A stretch of 9,540 nt of DNA. It comes from Acidobacteriota bacterium (GTDB lineage: Bacteria > Acidobacteriota > JAAYUB01 > JAMOQF01). The stretch covers positions 1 through 9,540 of the forward strand of contig JALULU010000194.1 in assembly GCA_027040585.1 (NCBI GenBank), written 5' to 3'. Below, in pieces: positions 1-5,619 of this stretch; the stretch's first letter is position 1, and every line of letters starts with the position of its first letter. The translations under genes and the position numbers were made by a program. The notes under the pieces are model-generated. The model was not told the origin of the DNA and did not search any database. It saw only the letters and a program-made list of their open reading frames with translations.

Positions 1-404
1 GATATATTTTTTAAAAATATATTTTTACCTCTGAAGTTTATCTGTATAAGCTCTTTAGGTAGATTAAATTCATCTTCGAAAAGTATTTCTTCTTTTTTAC
101 CTTCAATGTGAATGTATATTATCTTAGCAGTTTTATATCTGTCATAGAGACTTGAGATAATTTTTTTATAATCTAAAGAATTTTTATTTAAAATAAGTAC
201 TGAAAAGTTAACTGAATTTCCATTCTTATTTAACACATCAAAGGAGTTAAAGTTTAAAGAATTACTGAACATTTTTAAATCAAATGGAACAAGTACACAT
301 TCTTTTTTATTAATTGAGAATTTTCTAACTTGCGAGTTATCCGAAAAAATATAGCCTGATAGGGAGGAAAAAAGTATTATTATTGTAAGGATTTTAATCT
401 TCAT
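1..404 (-). CDS. Secreted protein of unknown function, N-terminal part (cut by window edge)
   Basis: The frame is open from an ATG at 404-402 to the left edge, giving 134 complete codons and no stop. The first 21 or so residues form a Sec-type signal peptide: MKIK, a hydrophobic run (ILTIIILFSSLSGYIF), then a small residue before DNSQ. The mature part visible here is rich in Asn, Phe, Ile and Lys and alternates hydrophobic and polar residues, as in beta-sandwich proteins. A stretch around residues 45-70 (PFDL...FDVLNKNGNSVNF) loosely recalls the first domain of periplasmic proteins that begin with a 'DxxGxxVxF' strand pair, but this is too weak to name a family. The start overlaps the end of the Smr gene by 11 bases, so translation is probably coupled; no clear SD site precedes it. 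The product is likely exported, with unknown role. Confidence 0.7.
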   Translation of the reverse strand, partial: MKIKILTIIILFSSLSGYIFSDNSQVRKFSINKKECVLVPFDLKMFSNSLNFNSFDVLNKNGNSVNFSVLILNKNSLDYKKIISSLYDRYKTAKIIYIHIEGKKEEILFEDEFNLPKELIQINFRGKNIFLKNI

Positions 405-711
405 CTTTTAAAATCACTATTGTGGATCCATAGTGCCCCCTTTCGGGAGGTGCATCATAAAAATCTTTTACATAAGGTAGTTTTTTTAATAATTTTCTAA
501 TAATATTTCTCTGCACTCCTATTCCTTTTCCATGAATGATTCTTATCTCCCTATATCCTGCTTCTCTGGAAATTTTTAGAAATTCTTCAACCACTGACGA
601 AATATCCTTTGGGTGAAATGTATGTAAATCTATAGAATCCCCGGGGGCGATAGAAGTTGCGTTTTCTTCCTCACTATTAAATGATTTCTTCAATTCTTTT
701 TTTTGCGACAT
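394..711 (-). CDS. Small Smr-domain protein
   Basis: This 105-aa protein is an almost stand-alone Smr domain (residues about 25-103), the domain first seen at the C-terminus of MutS2. Its signature elements are present in order: IDLHTFHP (residues 27-34, the LDLHG-like motif), IHGKGIG (59-65, the HGxGxG motif) and GHYGSTIVIL near the end (92-101, the closing GxGxTxV motif). Smr domains bind nucleic acid, and several have nuclease activity on branched or single-stranded DNA or on RNA. Whether this one cuts anything cannot be told. There is no signal peptide; the first 25 residues are charged and probably disordered, so it should be cytoplasmic. The ATG at 711 lies inside the 3' end of the preceding gene (35-base overlap), preceded only by a weak AGAG. 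An in-frame TTG at 693 is a possible later start. The stop overlaps the next gene by 11 bases. Confidence 0.87.
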   Translation of the reverse strand: MSQKKELKKSFNSEEENATSIAPGDSIDLHTFHPKDISSVVEEFLKISREAGYREIRIIHGKGIGVQRNIIRKLLKKLPYVKDFYDAPPERGHYGSTIVILKDED

Positions 712-1483
712 CTCTAATCTGATTAAAATCTCTATTATAAATTAAACTCATAACGTAAAGTTCATTTATAAGATGTAGAGGAATTAAGCAGTATTCAAGC
801 AATAGGATTGAAAAAAAGTGTGGCTTTTTCATTAGCATTTCATATTTGTCTTTTTCAAGTTTGTGAAAAATCTTCAGGATTCTTGATTTAGCATCTGGAA
901 ATTTTCTTATTTTCAAACTTATATCTGGCAAAAATTGTAAAATCTCATTTATTTTATTTTTCAAAAGGCCCTTTGCCTCTTTTTTGGCAAGTTCTAAAAA
1001 CTTTTTATAGTCGTTATACATTGCTTTCTTTTTGTCTAATTCGGGGTCTATAATAAATTTTCTCTCTTCAGCAGCTTTCCAGATTTTTATTTTATCATTG
1101 AAATTAAAGTCAAATCTTTTGAAGATAAAATCCACATTTACATCACTTAAAGTGCCTTCAAATATATCTTTTACAAGGATATTGAAATCTTTATTTTCAA
1201 AACTGTCATGATAAACATTTACAGATGTTTCAACTACTCTTTTACCTTTTTCTTTTTCTGGAACTTCTATAACATATATGTTGTTAAGGTCAATATTAAA
1301 CCTGCCGTGAAATCTCATTCTAAATTGATTTCTCTCCACATCACCATCTTCTTCAGGTTTTTTAATCTCTTCAGAAATGGATACAGTGTGTTGGGAACCT
1401 AAATCATTTTCTTTAAAAAGGCTTAATGTGTTGTATATGATATCCTCAATTTTTGTGGGATTTAATCTTAGAAATTCTTCCAT
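677..1483 (-). CDS. Conserved-looking hypothetical protein, 268 aa
   Basis: I do not recognise this protein. The start is well supported: a perfect GGAGG (1488-1492) lies 4 bases before the ATG. No signal peptide or clear membrane segment is seen. The N-terminal half (about 50-130) has alternating hydrophobic and charged residues typical of beta strands, with VYVI/IYVIEV-like stretches and an FDFNFN run. The C-terminal half (about 135-268) is strongly helical and very rich in Lys and Glu. It contains an amphipathic stretch (about 220-250, with FFSILLLEYCLIPLHL) that could be a helical core or interface. The end overlaps the Smr gene by 35 bases, so the two are probably co-translated and may act in the same process. 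It lies 66 bases after the epimerase gene and may have its own promoter there. Codon use resembles its neighbours. Confidence 0.75.
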   Translation of the reverse strand: MEEFLRLNPTKIEDIIYNTLSLFKENDLGSQHTVSISEEIKKPEEDGDVERNQFRMRFHGRFNIDLNNIYVIEVPEKEKGKRVVETSVNVYHDSFENKDFNILVKDIFEGTLSDVNVDFIFKRFDFNFNDKIKIWKAAEERKFIIDPELDKKKAMYNDYKKFLELAKKEAKGLLKNKINEILQFLPDISLKIRKFPDAKSRILKIFHKLEKDKYEMLMKKPHFFSILLLEYCLIPLHLINELYVMSLIYNRDFNQIRDVAKKRIEEII

Positions 1484-1513
1484 TTATCCTCCAACATATT
1501 GTCATAAATATTA

Positions 1514-1541
1514 ATTATCTCTAATTTTATTTTTTTAACAA
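1514..1541 (-). promoter_or_regulatory. Candidate sigma-70 type promoter before the 268-aa gene
   Basis: In the 66-base gap after the epimerase gene, the minus strand reads TTGTTA (1541-1536), a 16-base A-rich spacer, then GATAAT (1519-1514), which is 5 of 6 to the -10 consensus. Transcription would start near 1507 and give a leader of about 24 bases containing the GGAGG at 1488-1492. The AT-rich background makes chance matches common. If real, the 268-aa gene, the Smr gene and the gene beyond could be expressed apart from the sugar genes. Confidence 0.33.
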
Positions 1542-1549
1542 CCTATTTA

Positions 1550-2524
1550 TTAAAATTTTGGAGATAAATGCCACTTATATGCACTTTTTAATATATCTTC
1601 TATATCTGAATATACTGGATTCCAATTGAGTAGCTCTTTTGCAAGGTCGTTATTTGCCACAAGAATGGGAGGATCTCCTAATCTTCTCTCTCCAATTTTA
1701 TATTTGGATTTTTTACCCGAAATTTTTTCAAGTGTCTTTATTATCTCAAATACTGAAAAACCTTTCCCACTTCCTAAATTTATGTATTGTGATTTGCCAC
1801 CATCTAAAAGATAAAGTAAAGCGAGAACATGTGCCTCTCCTAAGTCAAGAACATGTATGTAATCTCTTATACAACTTCCATCTTCCGTTTTGTAGTCATT
1901 TCCAAAAACCGTTAATGTAAAATCATTGTCCAAAATTGATTTTATGACAAGGGGAATTAAATGGGTCTCAGGGTTGTGGCTTTCTCCTATTCTGCCCTTA
2001 AAATCTGCACCAGCTGCATTAAAATATCTTAATGATATGAAGTTTATTCCATATGCTCCCTCATATCTTTTTAAAATTCTTTCGCCAAAATATTTTGTCT
2101 CTCCATATGGATTTATTGGATCTCGCGGATGCTTTTCAGTAATGGGTATAAATTTAGGCTCTCCATAAACAGCACAGGTAGAGGAAAATATTATGTTTTT
2201 AACATTATATTTTAACATGCAGTTTAAAACGTTTAATAGCCCATTAAGGTTTTCTTCAAAATAGAGTTTTGGATTTTTAACTGACTCTCCAACATAACAG
2301 TGGGCTACAAAATGGATGACACCGTCAAATTTGTATTTTTTAAAAACTTTTTCAAGTTCATCAATTTTCAAAATGTCAATTTTTTCGAAATTTTCAGTTA
2401 GCACTGCTTCCATGTGCCCTTTAGAAAGATTGTCTACAACAACAACATCTATATTTTTCTCCAATAATTTTAAAACTGTGTGTGAACCTATATAACCAGC
2501 ACCACCTGTCACAAGAATTCTCAT
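1550..2524 (-). CDS. galE: UDP-hexose/pentose 4-epimerase, GalE family
   Basis: This is a 324-aa extended short-chain dehydrogenase/reductase of the usual GalE length. The NAD-binding glycine motif is GGAGYIGSH (residues 7-15), the acidic residue binding the ribose is in VVDNLS (29-34), and the family motif HFVAHCYVGES spans 71-81. Catalytic residues are Thr116 in SSTCAVYG and Tyr140/Lys144 in the YGETK motif; RYFNAAG and the later RDYIHVLDL motif are also typical. GalE enzymes interconvert UDP-glucose and UDP-galactose in the cytoplasm by transient oxidation at C4. Close relatives act on UDP-xylose/UDP-arabinose or N-acetyl sugars, and sequence alone does not settle the substrate here. The ATG overlaps the decarboxylase stop by 4 bases (ATGA), with an SD-like GAGGGAG just upstream inside that gene, so the two are translationally coupled. 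This pairing makes UDP-xylose 4-epimerase activity a real alternative. Confidence 0.93.
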   Translation of the reverse strand: MRILVTGGAGYIGSHTVLKLLEKNIDVVVVDNLSKGHMEAVLTENFEKIDILKIDELEKVFKKYKFDGVIHFVAHCYVGESVKNPKLYFEENLNGLLNVLNCMLKYNVKNIIFSSTCAVYGEPKFIPITEKHPRDPINPYGETKYFGERILKRYEGAYGINFISLRYFNAAGADFKGRIGESHNPETHLIPLVIKSILDNDFTLTVFGNDYKTEDGSCIRDYIHVLDLGEAHVLALLYLLDGGKSQYINLGSGKGFSVFEIIKTLEKISGKKSKYKIGERRLGDPPILVANNDLAKELLNWNPVYSDIEDILKSAYKWHLSPKF

Positions 2525-3471
2525 AGAACTCCCTCATCTTTTAGAAAATTTCTAAAATATTCTATAGTTTTTAGTAATCCCTCTTCCAGTGAGACTTTAG
2601 GTGTCCAATTGAGTTTTTTCTTTGCCAGAGATATATCGGGTTTTCTCCTAATGGGATCGTCCTTTGGAAGCGGATTAAAGACAATTTTTGATTTTGATTT
2701 TGTGAGTTTTATTATGATATTTGCAAGTTCAAGTATTGTATATTCTTCAGGATTTCCAAGATTTACAGGACCTATAAAATTGCTGTCGTTTTCCATCATT
2801 TTTACCATGCCCTCTATTAAATCGTCAACATAGCAAAATGAACGGGTTTGTGAACCGTCTCCATAAACCGTTATATCCTGATTTGTTATAGCCTGAACAA
2901 TAAAATTGCTCACAACTCTTCCGTCATTTTTATTCATTCTGGGACCATACGTGTTAAATATTCTAATTATTCTTATGTCAACCTTGTTTTGTCTATGATA
3001 ATCCATCATAAGTGTTTCAGCTACCCTTTTGCCTTCATCATAACAACTGCGAATTCCTATTGAATTTACGTTGCCCCAATAACTTTCCTTTTGTGGATGT
3101 TCAGTGGGATTTCCATAAATTTCACTTGTGGATGCCTGTAAGATTCTTGCTTTAACCCTTTTTGCAAGTCCAAGCATATTTAATGTGCCAACTACATTTG
3201 TTTTAATGGTTTTAATTGCATTGTACTGATAATGAATTGGTGAAGCTGGGCAGGCAAGATTATATACTTCATCCACTTCTAAAAATAATGGAAAGACAAT
3301 ATCGTGTCTTATAAGCTCAAAGTTACTGTTTCTAAGAAGGTGAATAATGTTTTTTTTTCTGCCAGTAAAAAAATTGTCAACACATAGGACTTCATACCCC
3401 TTTGAAAGTAATTTCTCGCATAAAAAACTTCCTAAAAAACCTGCACCACCTGTTATAAGAACACGCTTCAT
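2521..3471 (-). CDS. uxs: UDP-glucuronate decarboxylase (UDP-xylose synthase)
   Basis: This 316-aa enzyme of the extended short-chain dehydrogenase/reductase family should convert UDP-glucuronate to UDP-xylose plus CO2 with bound NAD, in the cytoplasm. The nucleotide motif is GGAGFLGS (8-15). The substrate loop has the family-typical NLACPASP (71-78). STSEIYG (114-120) carries the Thr-Ser-Glu seen in decarboxylases of the UXS/ArnA group, and Tyr144/Lys148 sit in the RSCYDEGKR motif. Further family marks are RIFNTYGPRM, the DGRVVSNF segment, YGDGSQTRSF and DDPIRRKPDIS near the C-terminus. A strong GGAGG (3476-3480) sits 4 bases before the ATG. It heads a unit with the epimerase (4-base overlap). 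UDP-glucuronate must come from a UDP-glucose dehydrogenase outside the window. dTDP-glucose 4,6-dehydratase is the main alternative but lacks the DDPxRRxPDI and CPASP marks. Confidence 0.93.
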   Translation of the reverse strand: MKRVLITGGAGFLGSFLCEKLLSKGYEVLCVDNFFTGRKKNIIHLLRNSNFELIRHDIVFPLFLEVDEVYNLACPASPIHYQYNAIKTIKTNVVGTLNMLGLAKRVKARILQASTSEIYGNPTEHPQKESYWGNVNSIGIRSCYDEGKRVAETLMMDYHRQNKVDIRIIRIFNTYGPRMNKNDGRVVSNFIVQAITNQDITVYGDGSQTRSFCYVDDLIEGMVKMMENDSNFIGPVNLGNPEEYTILELANIIIKLTKSKSKIVFNPLPKDDPIRRKPDISLAKKKLNWTPKVSLEEGLLKTIEYFRNFLKDEGVL

Positions 3472-3562
3472 AAATCCTCCAGAGAAAATATTAACAAAAA
3501 AAGAATAGTTTTCAATATATTTTATTGTTTCTTAAAATATTTTAATTTAATTTAAACTTAAT
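3472..3562 (-). other. 91-base intergenic leader before the nucleotide-sugar genes
   Basis: This gap is extremely AT-rich and separates the PDZ-protein stop from the decarboxylase start. On the minus strand it holds a -10-like TATATT (3519-3514) without a convincing -35. A second candidate is TTGAAA (3515-3510), 17 bases, AATATT (3492-3487), but that would start transcription almost on top of the GGAGG at 3476-3480. No GC-rich stem followed by a T-run is present, so I see no intrinsic terminator for the upstream operon; read-through is possible. Confidence 0.3.
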
Positions 3563-4456
3563 TTATTTTTTGTCAGGTTTTATTTTTATCTTTAAAATTT
3601 TATCTCCCCTTTGAATTGTAAAAGTATGGAATTTGTCGGGGTTTAACTTTTTCAAAATATCTAAAAAGTCTTCTACAAAATGTATGGAAAAGTTGTCTAC
3701 AAAAAAGATTATGTCCCCTTTTCTAATTCCGTATCTGTAAGCAGAAAAATTGGGTAAAATATTTTTAACAATTACCCCATTTTTTGAGTTTGAGATAAAC
3801 ATTCCAAAATAGGGCATTGGAATATTTTTACTTGTCTTTGCAATTTTTTTGACAATGGAAATAATTCTGTTTTTATCAATTTTTTCACAGGTTATTCCCA
3901 TACAATTTTTTAAATTTCTAAATTTTTTTTGTATGAAAAATGCTACGTTTCCATCGTTATCTAAAACTGGTAAAATGAAAGGGGGTATATTTTCTTTGAA
4001 AAATAAGCAAAATAAATTGTTATTTATTGACATTCCTGGAATTAATTTTATTTTATCTCCAGAAAATATCATTGAATGGAGTGGATATCCTTTAAAATTT
4101 TTAAGAACCTTTATTTTATTTTTACCTGTGTTAAAGATGTATATTCCTCTCCTTTTATCAACGCCAACTGGATTTAATATAATATTTTCAGTGCTAAAAT
4201 AGCCTTCTCCTTTCGAGATGATATTTTGAAACCAACCAACACCACAAAAAACTCTATTCTTATATAAATATCCAGGTAATGTTATTTTTTTCCCAGCTAA
4301 TCTAAAATTTACAAAATTTTTTTCAGGATTTTTTTTAAAACTTACTTCTATTTTGCATATTTTCAGACCACTATCTGAATAAATAAAAGTTATAAATAAG
4401 GTTGAAAGAAGTAAAACAATTAGTGGCTTACTTCTTCTAAGTATACTTTTTCCCAT
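3563..4456 (-). CDS. Secreted HtrA-like protein with PDZ domain, apparently without catalytic triad
   Basis: This 297-aa protein has a basic N-terminus (MGKSILRRSK), a hydrophobic segment at 11-27 that is a signal peptide or anchor, a middle domain, and a C-terminal PDZ domain (about 216-293; YFGMFIS, then NGVIVKNILPNFSAYRYGIRKGDIIF). The middle domain keeps the frame of a trypsin-fold HtrA protease. GVGWF...GEGYFSTENIIL (72-94) lines up with the 'GSGF...GYILTNxHVV' segment, and PVLDNDGNVAFF (163-174) lines up with 'GGPLLDxxGxVVGI'. In that alignment the catalytic His becomes Ile92, the Ser becomes Phe160, and the Asp is probably Gly104. I infer a periplasmic peptide-binding pseudoprotease, perhaps a sensor for the neighbouring sigma/anti-sigma pair, as DegS or MucD are in proteobacteria. 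The gene starts 37 bases inside the anti-sigma gene and has no evident SD site, so it is probably translationally coupled. The protein is strongly basic. Confidence 0.78.
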   Translation of the reverse strand: MGKSILRRSKPLIVLLLSTLFITFIYSDSGLKICKIEVSFKKNPEKNFVNFRLAGKKITLPGYLYKNRVFCGVGWFQNIISKGEGYFSTENIILNPVGVDKRRGIYIFNTGKNKIKVLKNFKGYPLHSMIFSGDKIKLIPGMSINNNLFCLFFKENIPPFILPVLDNDGNVAFFIQKKFRNLKNCMGITCEKIDKNRIISIVKKIAKTSKNIPMPYFGMFISNSKNGVIVKNILPNFSAYRYGIRKGDIIFFVDNFSIHFVEDFLDILKKLNPDKFHTFTIQRGDKILKIKIKPDKK

Positions 4457-4905
4457 TTTCTATAGTTATTTTTTATATTTATTTCTTCAGGTTTTATTGG
4501 CTTAATATTTTTCTTTACAGGAATTTCAATATTTGACCTTTTTTCAGATATTTCAGGAGTCCCATTAAAATTTTCATTTTTAACTAAATAAGTTGAAGAA
4601 ATTGCAAATCCCATTACAAATAAAACTATTGAGGCTGCAATTACCAGAAATATCTCCATAAATTTTGACCCTTTTTTCTGTGTGGAATTTATTTCATTTT
4701 TAAGCAGATCTGTAAAGTTTTCAGGCGCTTTAATAGTTTCAATTTCTTTTGTCAGAGTAGAGATTTTTCTCAATTTTTCGAAATCTCTTCTACAGGAAAG
4801 ACACAAATCTATATGTTCCATTAAAGCAATTTCTTCTATTTTTGAAATATCAACATTTAAATAATCATTCATCAATTTTTTGTAAAAAATACATTCATCT
4901 TTCAT
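4420..4905 (-). CDS. Membrane anti-sigma factor with zinc-finger (zf-HC2/ZAS) domain
   Basis: This 161-aa protein has the layout of zinc-binding anti-sigma factors. An N-terminal cytoplasmic domain carries Cys5 and the H-x3-C-x2-C motif (His31, Cys35, Cys38 in EHIDLCLSC). A linker follows to about residue 80, then one membrane helix at about 85-107 (IFLVIAASIVLFVMGFAI), and a short Lys/Ile/Pro-rich outer tail of about 50 residues. Such proteins hold an ECF sigma factor at the membrane until a signal, often proteolysis or a thiol change, releases it. The gene starts 2 bases after the sigma stop, with GGAG (4916-4913) 7 bases before the ATG, so the two are co-translated in matched amounts. The next gene, the PDZ protein, begins inside its 3' end. 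The outer tail has no recognisable sensor domain, so sensing may be done by the PDZ partner (inference). Confidence 0.88.
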   Translation of the reverse strand: MKDECIFYKKLMNDYLNVDISKIEEIALMEHIDLCLSCRRDFEKLRKISTLTKEIETIKAPENFTDLLKNEINSTQKKGSKFMEIFLVIAASIVLFVMGFAISSTYLVKNENFNGTPEISEKRSNIEIPVKKNIKPIKPEEINIKNNYRKWEKVYLEEVSH

Positions 4906-4907
4906 TT

Positions 4908-5504
4908 TTAAACTCCAAAATAGGGGCCTAATTTTTCTTTTAAAATATTTCTTGCCCTAAAAAGCCTTGATTTTACAGTACCCTTTTTACATCCAAGTAT
5001 TTTAGCTATTTGAGAAATTTCAAGGTTTTCCATTTCTTTTAAGATAAAAGGTTGCCTATAGATGATTGGTAAATTCATAATTTCACTTTCCAATTTTTTC
5101 TTCAATTCTTCCATTAATAGCTTTTCTTCAGGGCTGGCAATTGATTTCATTTTTAAACTTTGTATGTCTACCATTTCTGTTCCAATGAATTTACCTTCCT
5201 TTCTTAGATAGTCTATAGATAGATTTGACGCTATTTTGTAAATAAGTGTGCTAAATTTATAGTCAAATTTGTAATCAGGCATATATTTGTAAATTCTCAT
5301 GAAGGTTTCCTGAGACAGCTCAACAGCAATTTCATAATTATTTACAAATCTGTATATGTAATTTACAATCTTATCCTTATATCTATTTACAAGTGTGTAA
5401 AATGAATCCTCATCTCCATTTAAATACTTAAGTACGAGGTCATTATCAGTGAAATTGTCCTGAATTTTTAATTCCTTTAATTTGAGTTTATTTAAAGGTT
5501 TCAT
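4908..5504 (-). CDS. ECF-type RNA polymerase sigma factor
   Basis: This is a sigma-70 family protein with regions 2 and 4 only, the extracytoplasmic-function (ECF) layout. Counted from the ATG at 5504 it has 198 residues. Region 2 spans about 34-102 (FYTLVNRYKDKIVNYIYRF, ELSQETFMRIYKYM, FSTLIYKIASNLSIDYLR). A linker follows, then region 4 at about 131-191, with the DNA-binding helix-turn-helix in EISQIAKILGCKKGTVKSR. It should direct RNA polymerase to a small stress-type regulon and be held inactive by the anti-sigma factor encoded 2 bases downstream. The start is uncertain. The frame extends upstream to a TTG at 5531 (207 aa), but neither start has an SD site. I prefer the ATG because the candidate promoter at 5541-5564 would begin transcription near 5533, leaving no leader before the TTG. 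Confidence 0.92.
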   Translation of the reverse strand: MKPLNKLKLKELKIQDNFTDNDLVLKYLNGDEDSFYTLVNRYKDKIVNYIYRFVNNYEIAVELSQETFMRIYKYMPDYKFDYKFSTLIYKIASNLSIDYLRKEGKFIGTEMVDIQSLKMKSIASPEEKLLMEELKKKLESEIMNLPIIYRQPFILKEMENLEISQIAKILGCKKGTVKSRLFRARNILKEKLGPYFGV

Positions 5505-5540
5505 ATTATTATTCAATTTACTTTTATTCAAGTAAATAAC

Positions 5541-5564
5541 ACGTAAAAATTTTAAAATGGTTCC
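5541..5564 (-). promoter_or_regulatory. Candidate ECF-type promoter of the sigma/anti-sigma operon (autoregulatory)
   Basis: On the minus strand GGAAC (5564-5560) is followed by exactly 16 bases and CGT (5543-5541). This matches the general ECF promoter form: an AAC-containing -35 (GGAAC in sigma-E, TGAAAC in Bacillus SigW) and a CGT-type -10 about 16 bases later. The spacer is T/A-rich (TTTTAAAATTTTT). Transcription would begin near 5533, about 29 bases before the ATG at 5504. ECF sigma factors commonly transcribe their own gene, so position supports the call. Confidence 0.5.
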
Positions 5565-5582
5565 ATGAAATTGTTTTGAAGG

Positions 5583-5609
5583 TGGGAATGGGATAAGTTC
5601 CCATTCCCA
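5583..5609 (-). terminator. Perfect 11-bp hairpin after the Tricorn gene, probable terminator
   Basis: TGGGAATGGGA (5583-5593) and TCCCATTCCCA (5599-5609) are perfect inverted repeats around a 5-base loop. The hairpin lies 10 bases past the Tricorn stop and is the most GC-rich element in an AT-rich stretch. In the Tricorn transcript no U-run follows the stem, only ACCUUCAAAACAAUUUC, so it is not a textbook intrinsic terminator. It may end or protect the 3' end of the mRNA and separates Tricorn from the sigma operon. Read on the plus strand, the stem can be lengthened by G-U pairs to about 14 bp and is followed by a T-rich stretch, but no plus-strand gene ends there. Confidence 0.6.
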
Positions 5610-5619
5610 TTTAGATTTA

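Noticed and set aside
1208..1402. Plus-strand open frame, 64 codons
   Set aside because: It lies wholly antisense to the 268-aa gene, is Phe/Tyr/Asn-rich as expected from the complement of an A-rich gene, and has no SD site.
1639..2168. Plus-strand open frames opposite the epimerase gene (1626-1814, 1639-1920, 1926-2168)
   Set aside because: All are antisense to a gene with full family motifs and show no protein family signal of their own.
3487..3515. TTGAAA-N17-AATATT as the main promoter of the decarboxylase gene
   Set aside because: Its predicted transcript start (about 3480) falls on the SD site, leaving too little leader; such matches are easy to find in this AT-rich gap.
3849..4202. 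Plus-strand open frame of 117 codons opposite the PDZ-protein gene
   Set aside because: It is hydrophobic and Phe/Leu/Ile-rich, as the complement of Lys/Asn-rich coding sequence tends to be. The minus-strand gene has a signal peptide, PDZ domain and operon position.
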